A stretch of DNA of 64,000 nucleotides, from NCBI RefSeq assembly GCF_045062745.1, contig NZ_JBJGED010000001.1, positions 124,001-188,000 on the forward strand, in the 5' to 3' direction. Positions 51,711 to 60,455 of this stretch are shown piece by piece; the first letter of the stretch is position 1, and each line of letters begins with the position of its first letter. The DNA comes from Paenibacillus_AA sp045062745. GTDB taxonomy: Bacteria; Bacillota; Bacilli; Paenibacillales; NBRC-103111. A model generated the notes under the pieces. The model made no database searches. It saw only the letters and a program-made list of their open reading frames with translations, and had not been told where the DNA came from. Both the position numbers and the translations under genes were made by a program.

Positions 51711-51750
51711 GTTGTGCTTGCGCCGCGGACTCATCGCCACGATTATGGTT

Positions 51751-53169
51751 TTAGGGAATAATTTCAAACACGGTACCTTGGTTATAATCAGCCACTTTCA
51801 TAGAGCCAAAAACCCCTAAGTAAAGTCTGGACTGATCCAGATTCGTTCCCAGACTCACATAATAAGCGGATTGGGATCCGAAATTATAATCGGTTTCAAT
51901 CACACTAAAATCATTCAGTTTGCAATCCGGTCTTACCCTGGTATAAGCTAAAACCCCTCTGACCGGAGGTCGGGATTCTTCTTGCCGCGCAATATCGATA
52001 AACACGACGCTTCCGGTTAAATCGGGGATTGCATTCCCCATATAGGGCTGTACGCCTGTAAGAGCAGTTCCTCCAAATTTATCGGGTCGGGGATCCTTAT
52101 GAAAATAACTGGTTAAAGGCGGAAGACGCCTCACGGAAGTGGTTACGGTTTCATTGTAATAAGCCAATGTTTTCTCATCCAAAGCCGGATTTGACGGGCA
52201 GTCCCTCATAAACGGAGTTGGAAAAGCACCTTCCCACCCTCGCCAGCCAAAGTTAATAAACCCTTCATGGCCCGGATCGGCATTCATTTGGGAAGCTTGA
52301 ATAAGCTGAGGAACCGGTATGGGTCTATAATGAACGAATGAAAAAATCGACTCTACCAAATCCTGTCCGACATTCCCTGCATATTTGATATACTGATTAT
52401 GAAATCTTTGGAAGGAGAGGCCCGACATATTTCGAACGCCTTTGGCGATAACCGTAAGCGTTTCCTGAATAGGTACGGGAAGTTCATGGAGACGTGTGAC
52501 TACGGGTGGAGTTGGAATCCCGGTATTGTTACTTACATCCACTTCCATAATTTTCCCCGCGATTTCCATATCGTCCTGGCTTAAATTAAAGGGATCGTAG
52601 GCTGACCCCCCGTCTCCGGTTGTTAATACAAGTTTGCCTGTTTCAGGTGAAAAGTTCAAGCTGTTGACCCCATTATGATTTAGAAACGGTCTTCTTAAAT
52701 TTAGTAATGTCCGTCGTTTTTGAGGTTCGCCATTCGATTGTAAACTCCATTCTTCAACGGTATCGATATGATCGTATTGAGTTTCTCGATTGATCCACTT
52801 GAGGTTTAAAGTCCCGGGATCGCACGGGTTCGGCTTAAATGGTTGAGGAAGAGCCCCCGGACCTTGTGTTCCGGCTACGGAATAATGAAGATAGAATAGA
52901 CCGTTATGATAAAAATCGGGATGAAAAGCCAGCCCTAGCAATCCCCGTTCATCATATCCCCCGGCAGAACCGCCTAATTTTAGGATTCGAGGACGAATAT
53001 CTAAAAAGGTTTTTATACCTCCATTTCCTATGTAAAAGATCTCTCCTACCTGGGTAGCAATAAATAACCTTTCTATTGTATCGCCTGGAAGTAGAGTCGT
53101 TTTTAATACAGTGGGTAAATTCAGCTTACTTACAAGGGGCCGTAAATGAACCTTAACTTTTTTCAACAA
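51751..53169 (-). CDS. Glucose/sorbosone dehydrogenase-like beta-propeller protein
   Basis: The 472-residue protein resembles PQQ-dependent sugar dehydrogenases of the GSDH family: IERLFIATQVGEIFYI, DERGLLGLAFHPDFYHNGLF, NHNGVNSLNFSPETGKLVLT, TTGDGGSAYDP and NFGWRGWEGAFPTPF. The histidine of AFHPDF and the NHNG segment are typical of the active-site region. No signal peptide is visible (MLKKVKVHLRPLVSKLN), which is unusual because such enzymes normally act outside the cell. The gene is markedly more AT-rich than its flanks, suggesting transfer. Substrate unknown. Confidence 0.85.
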   Translation of the reverse strand: MLKKVKVHLRPLVSKLNLPTVLKTTLLPGDTIERLFIATQVGEIFYIGNGGIKTFLDIRPRILKLGGSAGGYDERGLLGLAFHPDFYHNGLFYLHYSVAGTQGPGALPQPFKPNPCDPGTLNLKWINRETQYDHIDTVEEWSLQSNGEPQKRRTLLNLRRPFLNHNGVNSLNFSPETGKLVLTTGDGGSAYDPFNLSQDDMEIAGKIMEVDVSNNTGIPTPPVVTRLHELPVPIQETLTVIAKGVRNMSGLSFQRFHNQYIKYAGNVGQDLVESIFSFVHYRPIPVPQLIQASQMNADPGHEGFINFGWRGWEGAFPTPFMRDCPSNPALDEKTLAYYNETVTTSVRRLPPLTSYFHKDPRPDKFGGTALTGVQPYMGNAIPDLTGSVVFIDIARQEESRPPVRGVLAYTRVRPDCKLNDFSVIETDYNFGSQSAYYVSLGTNLDQSRLYLGVFGSMKVADYNQGTVFEIIP

Positions 53170-53325
53170 CTTTACACTCCTTCTGATTGTTTAGTAATAA
53201 AAAATATGATTAGAAAGGTTCCATTAGTACAAAATTAGGGAAATGGAAGCTGACAAGGCATTTGTACAAGCACTGTCATTCATCGGTTCATAAGATATCC
53301 TAGCTTATTTTTTAGGAGGGATCTT

Positions 53326-53631
53326 ATGGCTGCCACAGCGAGACAAGTATTGCTTCAAATTGCTAGATTATCTACGAGATTGGCCAACGACGTACCATTC
53401 AGAAAAAAATTTGAAGATATTATTGGCGACACCCAAGCACCCAGAAGTAAAAGAGTTCTACAAATGAGAGCACTGTTAAGATCAGCTGGTTTCAAATCAC
53501 CCACTCGGGTACGAATATTCAATGATTTAGGAGAAACACCAAGGGTAGTAATCTCATATGATGCAGTAGACTTAAGATTAAAACAAGGTATAACCACTTC
53601 CTTTACTTTTCGATTAAACCCAGGACCATAA
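53326..53631 (+). CDS. Hypothetical protein, 101 aa
   Basis: An excellent ribosome binding site (TAGGAGGGA) precedes the ATG. The protein is basic and helical at the N terminus (MAATARQVLLQIARLSTRLA, then RKKFEDIIGD) and has a beta-rich C-terminal half (RVVISYDAVDLRLKQG). No signal or membrane segment. I do not recognise a family. It is divergent from the dehydrogenase-like gene, shares its AT-rich composition and has its own terminator, so it is a real single-gene unit that probably arrived with its neighbour. Confidence 0.75.
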   Translation: MAATARQVLLQIARLSTRLANDVPFRKKFEDIIGDTQAPRSKRVLQMRALLRSAGFKSPTRVRIFNDLGETPRVVISYDAVDLRLKQGITTSFTFRLNPGP

Positions 53632-53662
53632 TGATGGTAACTTAATACGATGGACATATCAT

Positions 53663-53692
53663 AAAAGGACACCAATGCGGTGTCCTTTTGTT
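53663..53692. terminator. Bidirectional terminator
   Basis: An 11-bp stem AAAAGGACACC / GGTGTCCTTTT with a 5-nt loop lies between the small plus-strand gene and the end of the convergent symporter gene. Confidence 0.85.
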
Positions 53693-53714
53693 TGAAATTC
53701 CCGACTTTACCTAT

Positions 53715-55205
53715 CTATACCTGCTGCACCTGATCCGGGTCGCGGTTCAACGATTCCATAAGGCGCTCCACCTCCGGTTCGGCCCCACGGCCGCGTCTTA
53801 ACAACCCCATCCCGATATAGATGACGGCGGAGACCAATACGGGTGAAGCTACCAGGACGGCGGTACCCGCGACCCATACATACTTCACAAGGACAAACGT
53901 GAGAATTCCCCCTACCCAGGACACGATGGCCGCCGTCGAATTGCTATGCTTGAAAAGGGGCAGCAGCCCGAACAGCATCGGAATGGAGATAGGCCCCACC
54001 AACGCTCCGAACCAAGTGATAAGCAAGCTTAGGATGCCGCCGAAGGAGTTGGCGTTTATGGCGATGATCAGCGTCGCGGCGGTGAAGATGACGGTGGTGA
54101 GACGGGCCGCCCGCAGGGAAGCCTTTTCCCTTAACGCACGGTATTTCGCCGACAACACCGGCAATATATCGCGGGTCACGACCGAGGTGACGGCATTCGC
54201 GTCCGAGGTGGTCATTGCCATCGTATGAGCGAACATGGAGGCCAGCACGAGCCCCACCAAACCCGGCGGCAGCAGCTCTTTGGCCATAATGGAATAAGAT
54301 TCGGTCGGATTGGCCAATCCGGGGAACAACAGAGGAGCGGCCCACATCGGGAAAAACAAAATGAGCGGCCAGATCAAGTACAGTGCCGAGGACAAGTATG
54401 CCGCCTTCCGGGCATCCGAGCCTCGCGGAGAGGCGAGATAACGCTGCGCGAGATTCCACGTTCCCCCGTTATAGCTCAGAAAATCGATCAGCAGGTAGGC
54501 AAGGACGAAACCGACCGTATACGGACCGACGAACGGCTCGCTGTGGCTCGGGGGCAGCTGATCCCAGATGCCGCCGATGGAGCTGACGCCTCCTAATTTC
54601 ACTAAGACGATGACGAACATGGCGATCCCGGCGACCAATTGCACCACGAACTGAGCGAAATCGGTCAAGGCATCCGCCCATAAACCGCCGACCGTAATGT
54701 AGAATAGCGAAATGATCCCGGACACTAATATCCCCGTCGTAATCGAGACCCCTGCGAAAACGTTCAGAATGACCGCAATTGCGGCCCATTTCGCCCCGAC
54801 GTCAAACAGCTTCAGCAGCACCCCGCTCCAGGCCATCAGCTGCTGCGTCGGAACATTATACCGGCTCGACAAATACTCCATCGGGGACTCGACGTTCAGC
54901 CGCAAACGCAATCGCGCCCAACGCGGAGCGATATATAATCCTCCGAAGAAAACGGCGATCGCAACGGGAACGGCCCACCAGATGTATAGCGTAAATCCGT
55001 AAGTATAAGCGACTCCGGCATAAGCGACAAAGACGGCAGCACTGTAGCCCGACATATGGTGGGAGATCCCCGACAACCACCATGGCATCTTGCCGCCGGC
55101 GGTAAAAAAATCTTTCGTGCCCTTCACCTGCCTGAACGACCAGATCCCAATCGCGATCATAAGCAAAAAATAGAGCGCCATTACCACCCAATCCGCTGCG
55201 GACAT
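53715..55205 (-). CDS. Sodium:solute symporter (SSS family)
   Basis: The start at ATG 55205 follows AAAGGAG at 9 nt; the frame upstream adds 22 residues without such a site. The 496-residue protein has about 13 membrane helices. It carries SSS hallmarks such as FFTAGGKMPWWLSGISHHMS, GYSAAVFVAYAGVAYTYG and AGVSITTGILVSGIISLFYI. It would import a solute with Na+, possibly a sugar, proline-like or carboxylate substrate; the sequence does not decide. It is not in an obvious operon. Confidence 0.92.
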   Translation of the reverse strand: MSAADWVVMALYFLLMIAIGIWSFRQVKGTKDFFTAGGKMPWWLSGISHHMSGYSAAVFVAYAGVAYTYGFTLYIWWAVPVAIAVFFGGLYIAPRWARLRLRLNVESPMEYLSSRYNVPTQQLMAWSGVLLKLFDVGAKWAAIAVILNVFAGVSITTGILVSGIISLFYITVGGLWADALTDFAQFVVQLVAGIAMFVIVLVKLGGVSSIGGIWDQLPPSHSEPFVGPYTVGFVLAYLLIDFLSYNGGTWNLAQRYLASPRGSDARKAAYLSSALYLIWPLILFFPMWAAPLLFPGLANPTESYSIMAKELLPPGLVGLVLASMFAHTMAMTTSDANAVTSVVTRDILPVLSAKYRALREKASLRAARLTTVIFTAATLIIAINANSFGGILSLLITWFGALVGPISIPMLFGLLPLFKHSNSTAAIVSWVGGILTFVLVKYVWVAGTAVLVASPVLVSAVIYIGMGLLRRGRGAEPEVERLMESLNRDPDQVQQV

Positions 55206-55344
55206 TGAACCAATCTCCTTTCTGCTCCACGCATACAGTAGGTATCCCGCGAGACCACGCATCCCTATCATGTTATTAAATCAACCGAAATTGTATGAAA
55301 CAGAAAAGGAATCCAAATTGGATCACACGAAGCTAGGGCACAAC

Positions 55345-55385
55345 AAAAAGCAGCTGTCACAGGGTTCATCTGCGACAACTGCTTT
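55345..55385 (-). terminator. Terminator after the PhnB-like gene
   Basis: On the minus strand the stem AAAGCAG-TTGTC / GACAG-CTGCTTT is followed by TTTTG. It starts 9 nt beyond the PhnB-like stop. Confidence 0.8.
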
Positions 55386-55393
55386 GGGCGTTC

Positions 55394-55870
55394 TTATTTC
55401 TCTAATGCTTGCTTTAAAGCTTGAATCTCGATTTTATCCATCTGGAGCATCGCTTGCATAACGTTATTCGCTTTCCGGGCATCCGGGTCAGCCAGCAGCT
55501 CGCCCAGAACCGTCGGAACGATCTGCCACGACAGGCCGAATCGGTCCTTCAGCCAGCCGCACCGCCCGGGTTCCCCTCCATTAGCCGTGAGCTTCTCCCA
55601 CAGCTCGTCGACTTCCTCTTGCGTCGCGCAGTTCACATAGAACGAGACGGCCTCGTTAAACTTGAAGTGCGGCCCGGCGTTCAGCGCCATGAACCTCTGT
55701 CCCTCCAGCTCGAAAGTCGCGGACATCAGCGTTCCTTTGGGAAACGGCGCACCATCGCCATAGCGGGTCATGTCGTACGTCTTCGCATTTTTGAAAACCG
55801 AGCTGTAGAATTGGATCGCTTCTTCGGCGTTGTCATTGAACCACAAGAAAGGGGTGATTTTGTTTGCCAT
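55394..55870 (-). CDS. PhnB-like VOC protein (PF06983)
   Basis: The 158-residue protein has the 3-demethylubiquinone-methyltransferase-like VOC signature: ITPFLWFNDNAEEAIQFYSS, FKNAKTYDMTRYGDGAPFPK, AVSFYVNCATQEEVDELWEK and a C-terminal DRFGLSWQIVPTVLGELL. Despite the family name these proteins are not methyltransferases; function unknown. GGAG precedes the ATG. It follows the AHSA1-like gene by 48 nt, a pairing common in Bacilli, and shares its transcript. Confidence 0.9.
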   Translation of the reverse strand: MANKITPFLWFNDNAEEAIQFYSSVFKNAKTYDMTRYGDGAPFPKGTLMSATFELEGQRFMALNAGPHFKFNEAVSFYVNCATQEEVDELWEKLTANGGEPGRCGWLKDRFGLSWQIVPTVLGELLADPDARKANNVMQAMLQMDKIEIQALKQALEK

Positions 55871-55918
55871 GAACGTTCATCTCCTTGGATCTTTAAGTTT
55901 ATCGATGCTTTTGTTCGC

Positions 55919-56425
55919 TTAACGATACAGCGGGCCGATGCCGGCGGCGAACTTGTCGAGCGACTGGTTCATGCCAATAACGGCGTATTTGGACATTTGG
56001 CCCAGCGTCCAGTCGTGTTCGGTGATCGTCAGTTCCGTTCTGGCCTCGCCTTGGGCTTTGAATTCGAGGACGAATCGGACCTCTCTCGGAAAATCCGGCG
56101 GCATCCCCACTTGAGCGGGGTCTATGGAATTGCCGTCTGCGTCTGCCAGAGTCTGTGTAAATTCAAGCCGTTCATAAGGCACGATCTTCGTATAGACGCC
56201 GGCGGAGTAGAAGTCTTGGCCTCCCTGATCTTGGGGGGCCCGCATGCAGAACAAGTACTTCCCGCCTTCGCGAAGATCGATCTCGCAGCTCGGCGAGGTA
56301 TAATGCGCCGGCCCCCACCAAAGCGGCACCAGCTTGGGATCGGTCCAGCCTTTCCATACCCACTCGACCGGGATGTCGAAAACGCGGGTGATAACGAGGT
56401 CTTGCTTGTTCGAATCTGAGTTCAT
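55919..56425 (-). CDS. SRPBCC / AHSA1-like protein
   Basis: The 168-residue START-like protein begins MNSDSNKQDLVITRVFDIPV and continues EWVWKGWTDPKLVPLWWGPA, DLREGGKYLFCMRAP and TELTITEHDWTLGQMSKY, the typical AHSA1 (Aha1-like) pattern. It likely binds a hydrophobic small molecule in its cavity. AGGAGG lies upstream of the ATG. It is the first gene of an operon with the PhnB-like protein. A perfect palindrome at 56536 upstream is a candidate operator. Confidence 0.9.
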   Translation of the reverse strand: MNSDSNKQDLVITRVFDIPVEWVWKGWTDPKLVPLWWGPAHYTSPSCEIDLREGGKYLFCMRAPQDQGGQDFYSAGVYTKIVPYERLEFTQTLADADGNSIDPAQVGMPPDFPREVRFVLEFKAQGEARTELTITEHDWTLGQMSKYAVIGMNQSLDKFAAGIGPLYR

Positions 56426-56535
56426 TAGGAATCCTCCTGGTTGGTCTTGTTTTGGGCGGCTTTCGCCATTTCTGCTCTATGACGGCCTCGAAAGTGGTAA
56501 CTTGTTCCTGTATTTATATTAAAACATTTTATTTA

Positions 56536-56551
56536 TAAAGTAAATACTTTA
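56536..56551. promoter_or_regulatory. Perfect palindrome, candidate operator
   Basis: TAAAGTAAATACTTTA is a 16-nt site with two 7-nt arms around AA. It sits about 110 nt upstream of the AHSA1-like gene in an AT-rich stretch with possible -10 elements. ArsR or TetR-type repressors often control AHSA1/PhnB operons, but no such regulator gene is in the window. Confidence 0.45.
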
Positions 56552-56580
56552 ATACAATTTTTCTGACTTATTTTTCAAAT

Positions 56581-56618
56581 AAAAAATGGCACGAACCCCT
56601 GTTAGGTTCGCACCATTC
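56581..56618 (-). terminator. Terminator of the secreted pectate-lyase-like gene
   Basis: On the minus strand AATGG-TG-CGAACC pairs with GGTTCG-TG-CCATT and is followed by TTTTTTATT, 13 nt after the stop at 56631. Confidence 0.8.
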
Positions 56619-56630
56619 TGTACTTTTATT

Positions 56631-59600
56631 TTAATTAGGCACCGTCACTTGTGCTGTAGCATTTCCGATGTTTCCTGCCTCATCCGTAATGGTGTAAATG
56701 ATCGTATAAATACGCCCCGTTCCTTTGCCTGAACGCTCTGCACGGAGGCTGAACGATGTATCGTATTCTCCGAAATCCGCGTCTTGAATATCACCGGTCG
56801 TATCTCCATCGCCTGTTCCGTTATCCGGTTCGTTGCTAGTGATGGAAGTAAGCACCAGGGAAGCGATCCCCGAACCTGTCCCGTCCGCCTGCAGCTCCAC
56901 TTCGATCGGGATCATTTGATGATTCGGAGGACCGAGCACCGGCTTATCGACGGTGATATTCAGGGTAGGCACCCTTTTATCGATGTTGGACACGACCGCT
57001 GTAGCCGATCCTCGGTTGCCGCCCGCATCCACGAATTCGAACGTGAATGATCCGTTTTCACTGAAAACATGGCTGAACGAACCGTTATTGTTCGTTACTG
57101 TGATCGGCTCGCTCGGCTCTATTGTCGCCGTCACGTCCTGATGGGTCGGTGAAGTTATATTGTAAGAAACCGTTGCTGTAGGAGGAACGTCCAGCGATAC
57201 CGTAATGCCATAAGTTTTGCTTGTGCCTTGTTCCGAGATCACAACGATCTCAATGGGATTCACTCCGGGAACGAGTTCGATCGGATTGGAGGCCGAACCG
57301 CTGGTTACGGCAGCTCCATTCACTTTCACGGTTGCTTGGGTATCCGCAGTTGTCGGTGTCACTTGAATTTGGGCTGAAGCTCCATGAACGGTCAACTGAT
57401 ACTGGGTGACGGCAGGATCGAAAACCGGCGTCAACCCGGGAAGCGATGCTCCGTTATCGGAAGTAAATCTTAAGCCGTTTAAATCGTTGTTCCCGGAAGG
57501 CCAGCCTTCGGCAATTTGTGCGGTATCGCTTTTTTCATAATTCACACCGTTATGGCTTACCGTATTTCCACGCAGGATGATTCCCGTACCGGCCTGAACC
57601 TGAATGCCTCCGGTATTGCCGACAATTTGATTGTCCAAAATCTGAATGTCTTGCGGGTCGCCTTGGCCGATGTTGCCTGCGTTCCGATCCCCGAAATCGT
57701 GCTCTAATAAAATCGCCCAAAAATTGTCTCCGGTACTGTTTCGGATCGTGTTGCCGCGAATGATGGTTCGGGGTGCGTTCATCACATCGATCCCGGTGCC
57801 GCCTGCAAGGACCGTATTCTCGATCAGGTTGCGCTCGATGATCGTATCCGGCGTGCCCATGGTGATCGAAATTCCGTCCCTGGCATTCACAATATGGTTA
57901 TCGTGGATGTAGTTCTTCGGCCCGGATGCGCTGTGGTTGCTCGGCGCGGTTCCTCCCGTATTGCCAAGCCCGACACCGCCGCCGGTGTAAATATCCGAAA
58001 TTACATTGCCGTGGATTTCGTTCAAGTACTCCAATTCGCCGTGTAGATCGATCGCATCCAGTTGCGAACGGCGGAACACATTGTTTCGAATCACGTTATT
58101 GTGTGCCACGTTTTGAATCAATGCTCCGTGACGCAGATACGGGCCTTCGAACGTATTATTTTCCGCCAAATTCCAGATCGTATCATTGGCAAAGCCCAAT
58201 CGGTCGACTTTCGGCATCCCTTGGATGGCAACGCCGTACCCGGCTCCGCCTGGACCTACATCGGCAGCGTTTCGGAACAGGCTGTCACGTACGACGACAT
58301 CATGGCTGTTATCGATCCGAATCCCCATTCGGCCGTATTTCTCGATCGTCACATGGTCAATCGTCACGTTATAGGACGGGGTATCGCCGGCATTGGCAAT
58401 AATGATTTGGCTGTCCGGCCCTCCGCCATCCGGGTTGTTCGCTCTTGTGTCCGTTGAATAGGTGCCGTTCCAGGATGAGGTCAACGTCATATTGGAGATG
58501 GCCACGTTATTTTGCGCCGCCGCTTTAAGCGCCGTGCTGTTTCTAACCTTATTCAAGCCGGTTTTCAAGATCGTACCGGTTTGGCTTTCTCCGCGCAGAT
58601 TGATTCCCGATTTCAACGAAATGTTAATCACTCCGTCAGGAGACGTGATCAGATTATACGTCCCATTCGGCAAATACACCTCATCACCCGGCTTCGCAGC
58701 TTGAATGGCAGCCTGAATCGCGGCCGTATCGTCCTGGCTGTTGTCCGCCGGGTCCGCACCGTAATGGAGCACATTCATCGTTTGACCGGTGACCGGGTTG
58801 GGCGTATGAAGCGGGTGGGCCGATCCGTCGGCATTCGTCATGCCGGGCTGAGTGAATGGCACCGTACCCGGAGGCGGCCCTGGAATGAAATAAGGGATCG
58901 TCGCAACCGGCGTATCTCCCGCGCTGAACGGTGCGTACACATGCACTTCCGTCAAACTGAAAAAGGTAGAACCGTCCGAGTTGCCGTGACCGACAAGCCG
59001 TACGTATCGTGCCTCGGTATCCGGAATATCGAAAGCTTGCATCGCTGTCGTTCTATAAGGGGTCGTGCCTGTAAATCGGGTAACCCAGTTCACAGCATCT
59101 TCCGAGGTCTGAATATCCAACTGGGTCGATCGCACATCTCCTTTGTAGAAGGCAATGCCGAGATACCCGACACGCTGGGTTGCACCGAGATCAAACATAA
59201 TCCATTGTCCGTCACCAGAGGCAGACCAGCGTGTATACAAGTTATTGTCCAGCGTGCCGATTTCAATGTTCCCATCGTTGCTGCTAGCCGTAACTCCGTC
59301 TACCCCAAGCGCCGTGATCGGCGACGAGAGCGTAGACTTGGTAGAAGCGGGACCATTGCTGCTGGAATTGCCCGCGGAATCCGCCGCTTCCACTCTGAAG
59401 GCGTAAGCCGTTCCCGCTGTCAATCCGGTTACATTGTAAGAGGTTCCCTCTGTCACTGTAGCCAGCAATTCATTGTTTTGGTAAACGCGGTATTGGGTCA
59501 CCCCGATATCATCGGTCGCCTGGGGCCATTTAAGGGTGATGAAGTCCATGCCCATGTTCACGGCGGATAACATGCTGCCTGCAGGCCAAGTGGGCGGGGT

Positions 59601-60254
59601 CACATCGTTAGATGTATCGATCACTTTTTTGGCGATAAGCGAGGGCTTCGGATTGGAGCCGGTCGCTTCCTTGGAATAGAGATTGAAGGAGATGCTTTTC
59701 GCCGCGATGTCTCCGACCATAAACGTCACCGAGCCGTCCGCCATGTGGCCTCTGACATACTCCGTCACATCCACAGAATAAGCGACGGGTGGGGACCCGT
59801 TCGGCGTATTCACTGTAAACTTGCCGATCGGCGTCGCTTGGGCCGGATCGATAACCGATGCGTTATTCCACGTCAAGGTTTTCTCCGACCAGGCAGTGTC
59901 CTCAACACCTAAGACAGATACATCTACATTGGTGTTGCTGGAGCCCATTTTAGCGCCGAGATTTAAAATGAATTTGTAAGACGGGTTGTTCACCCCGGCC
60001 AAATTAAATTTAAAGTAGGCATACTTTTTGGTAGTACCGCTTGAGTTGATACTAAAAAGGCCGGAGGTTGTGCCGTTGGTGGAAGTATCGATATTGGTCG
60101 TCGGCTTGCTGCTGTCTATCACCGCATCATCGGTTATGGCCGCTGTGCCGGCGTCCGTCTCGTAAGCATAGCTCGGTACAGCCATAGCGAAAAATTGTGC
60201 GATAAGCATAAAGCATAGACCAAGTACGAGTTTCTTACGTATTTTGAATCGCAT
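56631..60254 (-). CDS. Secreted multi-domain protein with pectate-lyase-type beta-helix
   Basis: The 1207-residue protein has a signal peptide (RKKLVLGLCFMLIAQFFAMA). Then come a DNRLRE-like domain (about residues 50-210; AYFKFNLAGVNNPSYKF), FN3 (about 215-305), an F5/8-type discoidin domain (about 315-445; DNLYTRWSASGDGQWIMFDL) and a Pectate_lyase_3/right-handed beta-helix (about 495-910; NVLHYGADPADNSQDDTAAI). A cadherin-like beta-sandwich (about 930-1010) and Ig-like domains follow to the end. The Ig module ITVTNNNGSFSHVFSENGSF is the same type as in the 1600-residue exoprotein. It probably binds and cleaves or processes a polysaccharide outside the cell. GAGGAG precedes the ATG. A cre site upstream suggests catabolite repression. 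Confidence 0.9.
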   Translation of the reverse strand: MRFKIRKKLVLGLCFMLIAQFFAMAVPSYAYETDAGTAAITDDAVIDSSKPTTNIDTSTNGTTSGLFSINSSGTTKKYAYFKFNLAGVNNPSYKFILNLGAKMGSSNTNVDVSVLGVEDTAWSEKTLTWNNASVIDPAQATPIGKFTVNTPNGSPPVAYSVDVTEYVRGHMADGSVTFMVGDIAAKSISFNLYSKEATGSNPKPSLIAKKVIDTSNDVTPPTWPAGSMLSAVNMGMDFITLKWPQATDDIGVTQYRVYQNNELLATVTEGTSYNVTGLTAGTAYAFRVEAADSAGNSSSNGPASTKSTLSSPITALGVDGVTASSNDGNIEIGTLDNNLYTRWSASGDGQWIMFDLGATQRVGYLGIAFYKGDVRSTQLDIQTSEDAVNWVTRFTGTTPYRTTAMQAFDIPDTEARYVRLVGHGNSDGSTFFSLTEVHVYAPFSAGDTPVATIPYFIPGPPPGTVPFTQPGMTNADGSAHPLHTPNPVTGQTMNVLHYGADPADNSQDDTAAIQAAIQAAKPGDEVYLPNGTYNLITSPDGVINISLKSGINLRGESQTGTILKTGLNKVRNSTALKAAAQNNVAISNMTLTSSWNGTYSTDTRANNPDGGGPDSQIIIANAGDTPSYNVTIDHVTIEKYGRMGIRIDNSHDVVVRDSLFRNAADVGPGGAGYGVAIQGMPKVDRLGFANDTIWNLAENNTFEGPYLRHGALIQNVAHNNVIRNNVFRRSQLDAIDLHGELEYLNEIHGNVISDIYTGGGVGLGNTGGTAPSNHSASGPKNYIHDNHIVNARDGISITMGTPDTIIERNLIENTVLAGGTGIDVMNAPRTIIRGNTIRNSTGDNFWAILLEHDFGDRNAGNIGQGDPQDIQILDNQIVGNTGGIQVQAGTGIILRGNTVSHNGVNYEKSDTAQIAEGWPSGNNDLNGLRFTSDNGASLPGLTPVFDPAVTQYQLTVHGASAQIQVTPTTADTQATVKVNGAAVTSGSASNPIELVPGVNPIEIVVISEQGTSKTYGITVSLDVPPTATVSYNITSPTHQDVTATIEPSEPITVTNNNGSFSHVFSENGSFTFEFVDAGGNRGSATAVVSNIDKRVPTLNITVDKPVLGPPNHQMIPIEVELQADGTGSGIASLVLTSITSNEPDNGTGDGDTTGDIQDADFGEYDTSFSLRAERSGKGTGRIYTIIYTITDEAGNIGNATAQVTVPN

Positions 60255-60277
60255 CCTTTCACTCCTCTTCCTCGTTT

Positions 60278-60291
60278 TGGTAGCGTTTTCA
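60278..60291 (-). promoter_or_regulatory. CcpA binding site (cre)
   Basis: On the minus strand TGAAAACGCTACCA fits the cre consensus TGNNANCGNTNNCA at every fixed position. It lies 24 nt before the start codon and just downstream of the -10, a position where CcpA blocks transcription. Confidence 0.7.
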
Positions 60292-60296
60292 ATTCG

Positions 60297-60302
60297 ATTA
60301 TA
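60297..60302 (-). promoter_or_regulatory. -10 element of the pectate-lyase-like gene
   Basis: TATAAT on the minus strand, about 45 nt before the start codon; the -35 region is weak, so an activator or the repressor at the adjacent cre site may decide expression. Confidence 0.5.
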
Positions 60303-60410
60303 TAGGATGGCTCAGATAGAAGGTTATGGAGTTTCTTTAGGTCGTCTTGGATATTGTTTAGATTGAGGCGACTGGAGTGTCGATCCCATCCGGTAGGGCG
60401 AGCCGAAAGA

Positions 60411-60439
60411 AGAGGCCCATGCTGTCAGCATGGGCCTCT
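60411..60439 (-). terminator. Terminator after the membrane-protein gene
   Basis: A 14-bp stem AGAGGCCCATGCTG / CAGCATGGGCCTCT with a single-base loop position is followed on the minus strand by TCTTCTTTC. It separates the membrane-protein gene from the pectate-lyase-like gene. Confidence 0.75.
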
Positions 60440-60455
60440 CTCTCTCATTCCGTAG

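Noticed and set aside
58512..59570. A 352-codon plus-strand frame
   Set aside because: It is antisense to the pectate-lyase-like gene, with no start site signals and an arginine-rich product.
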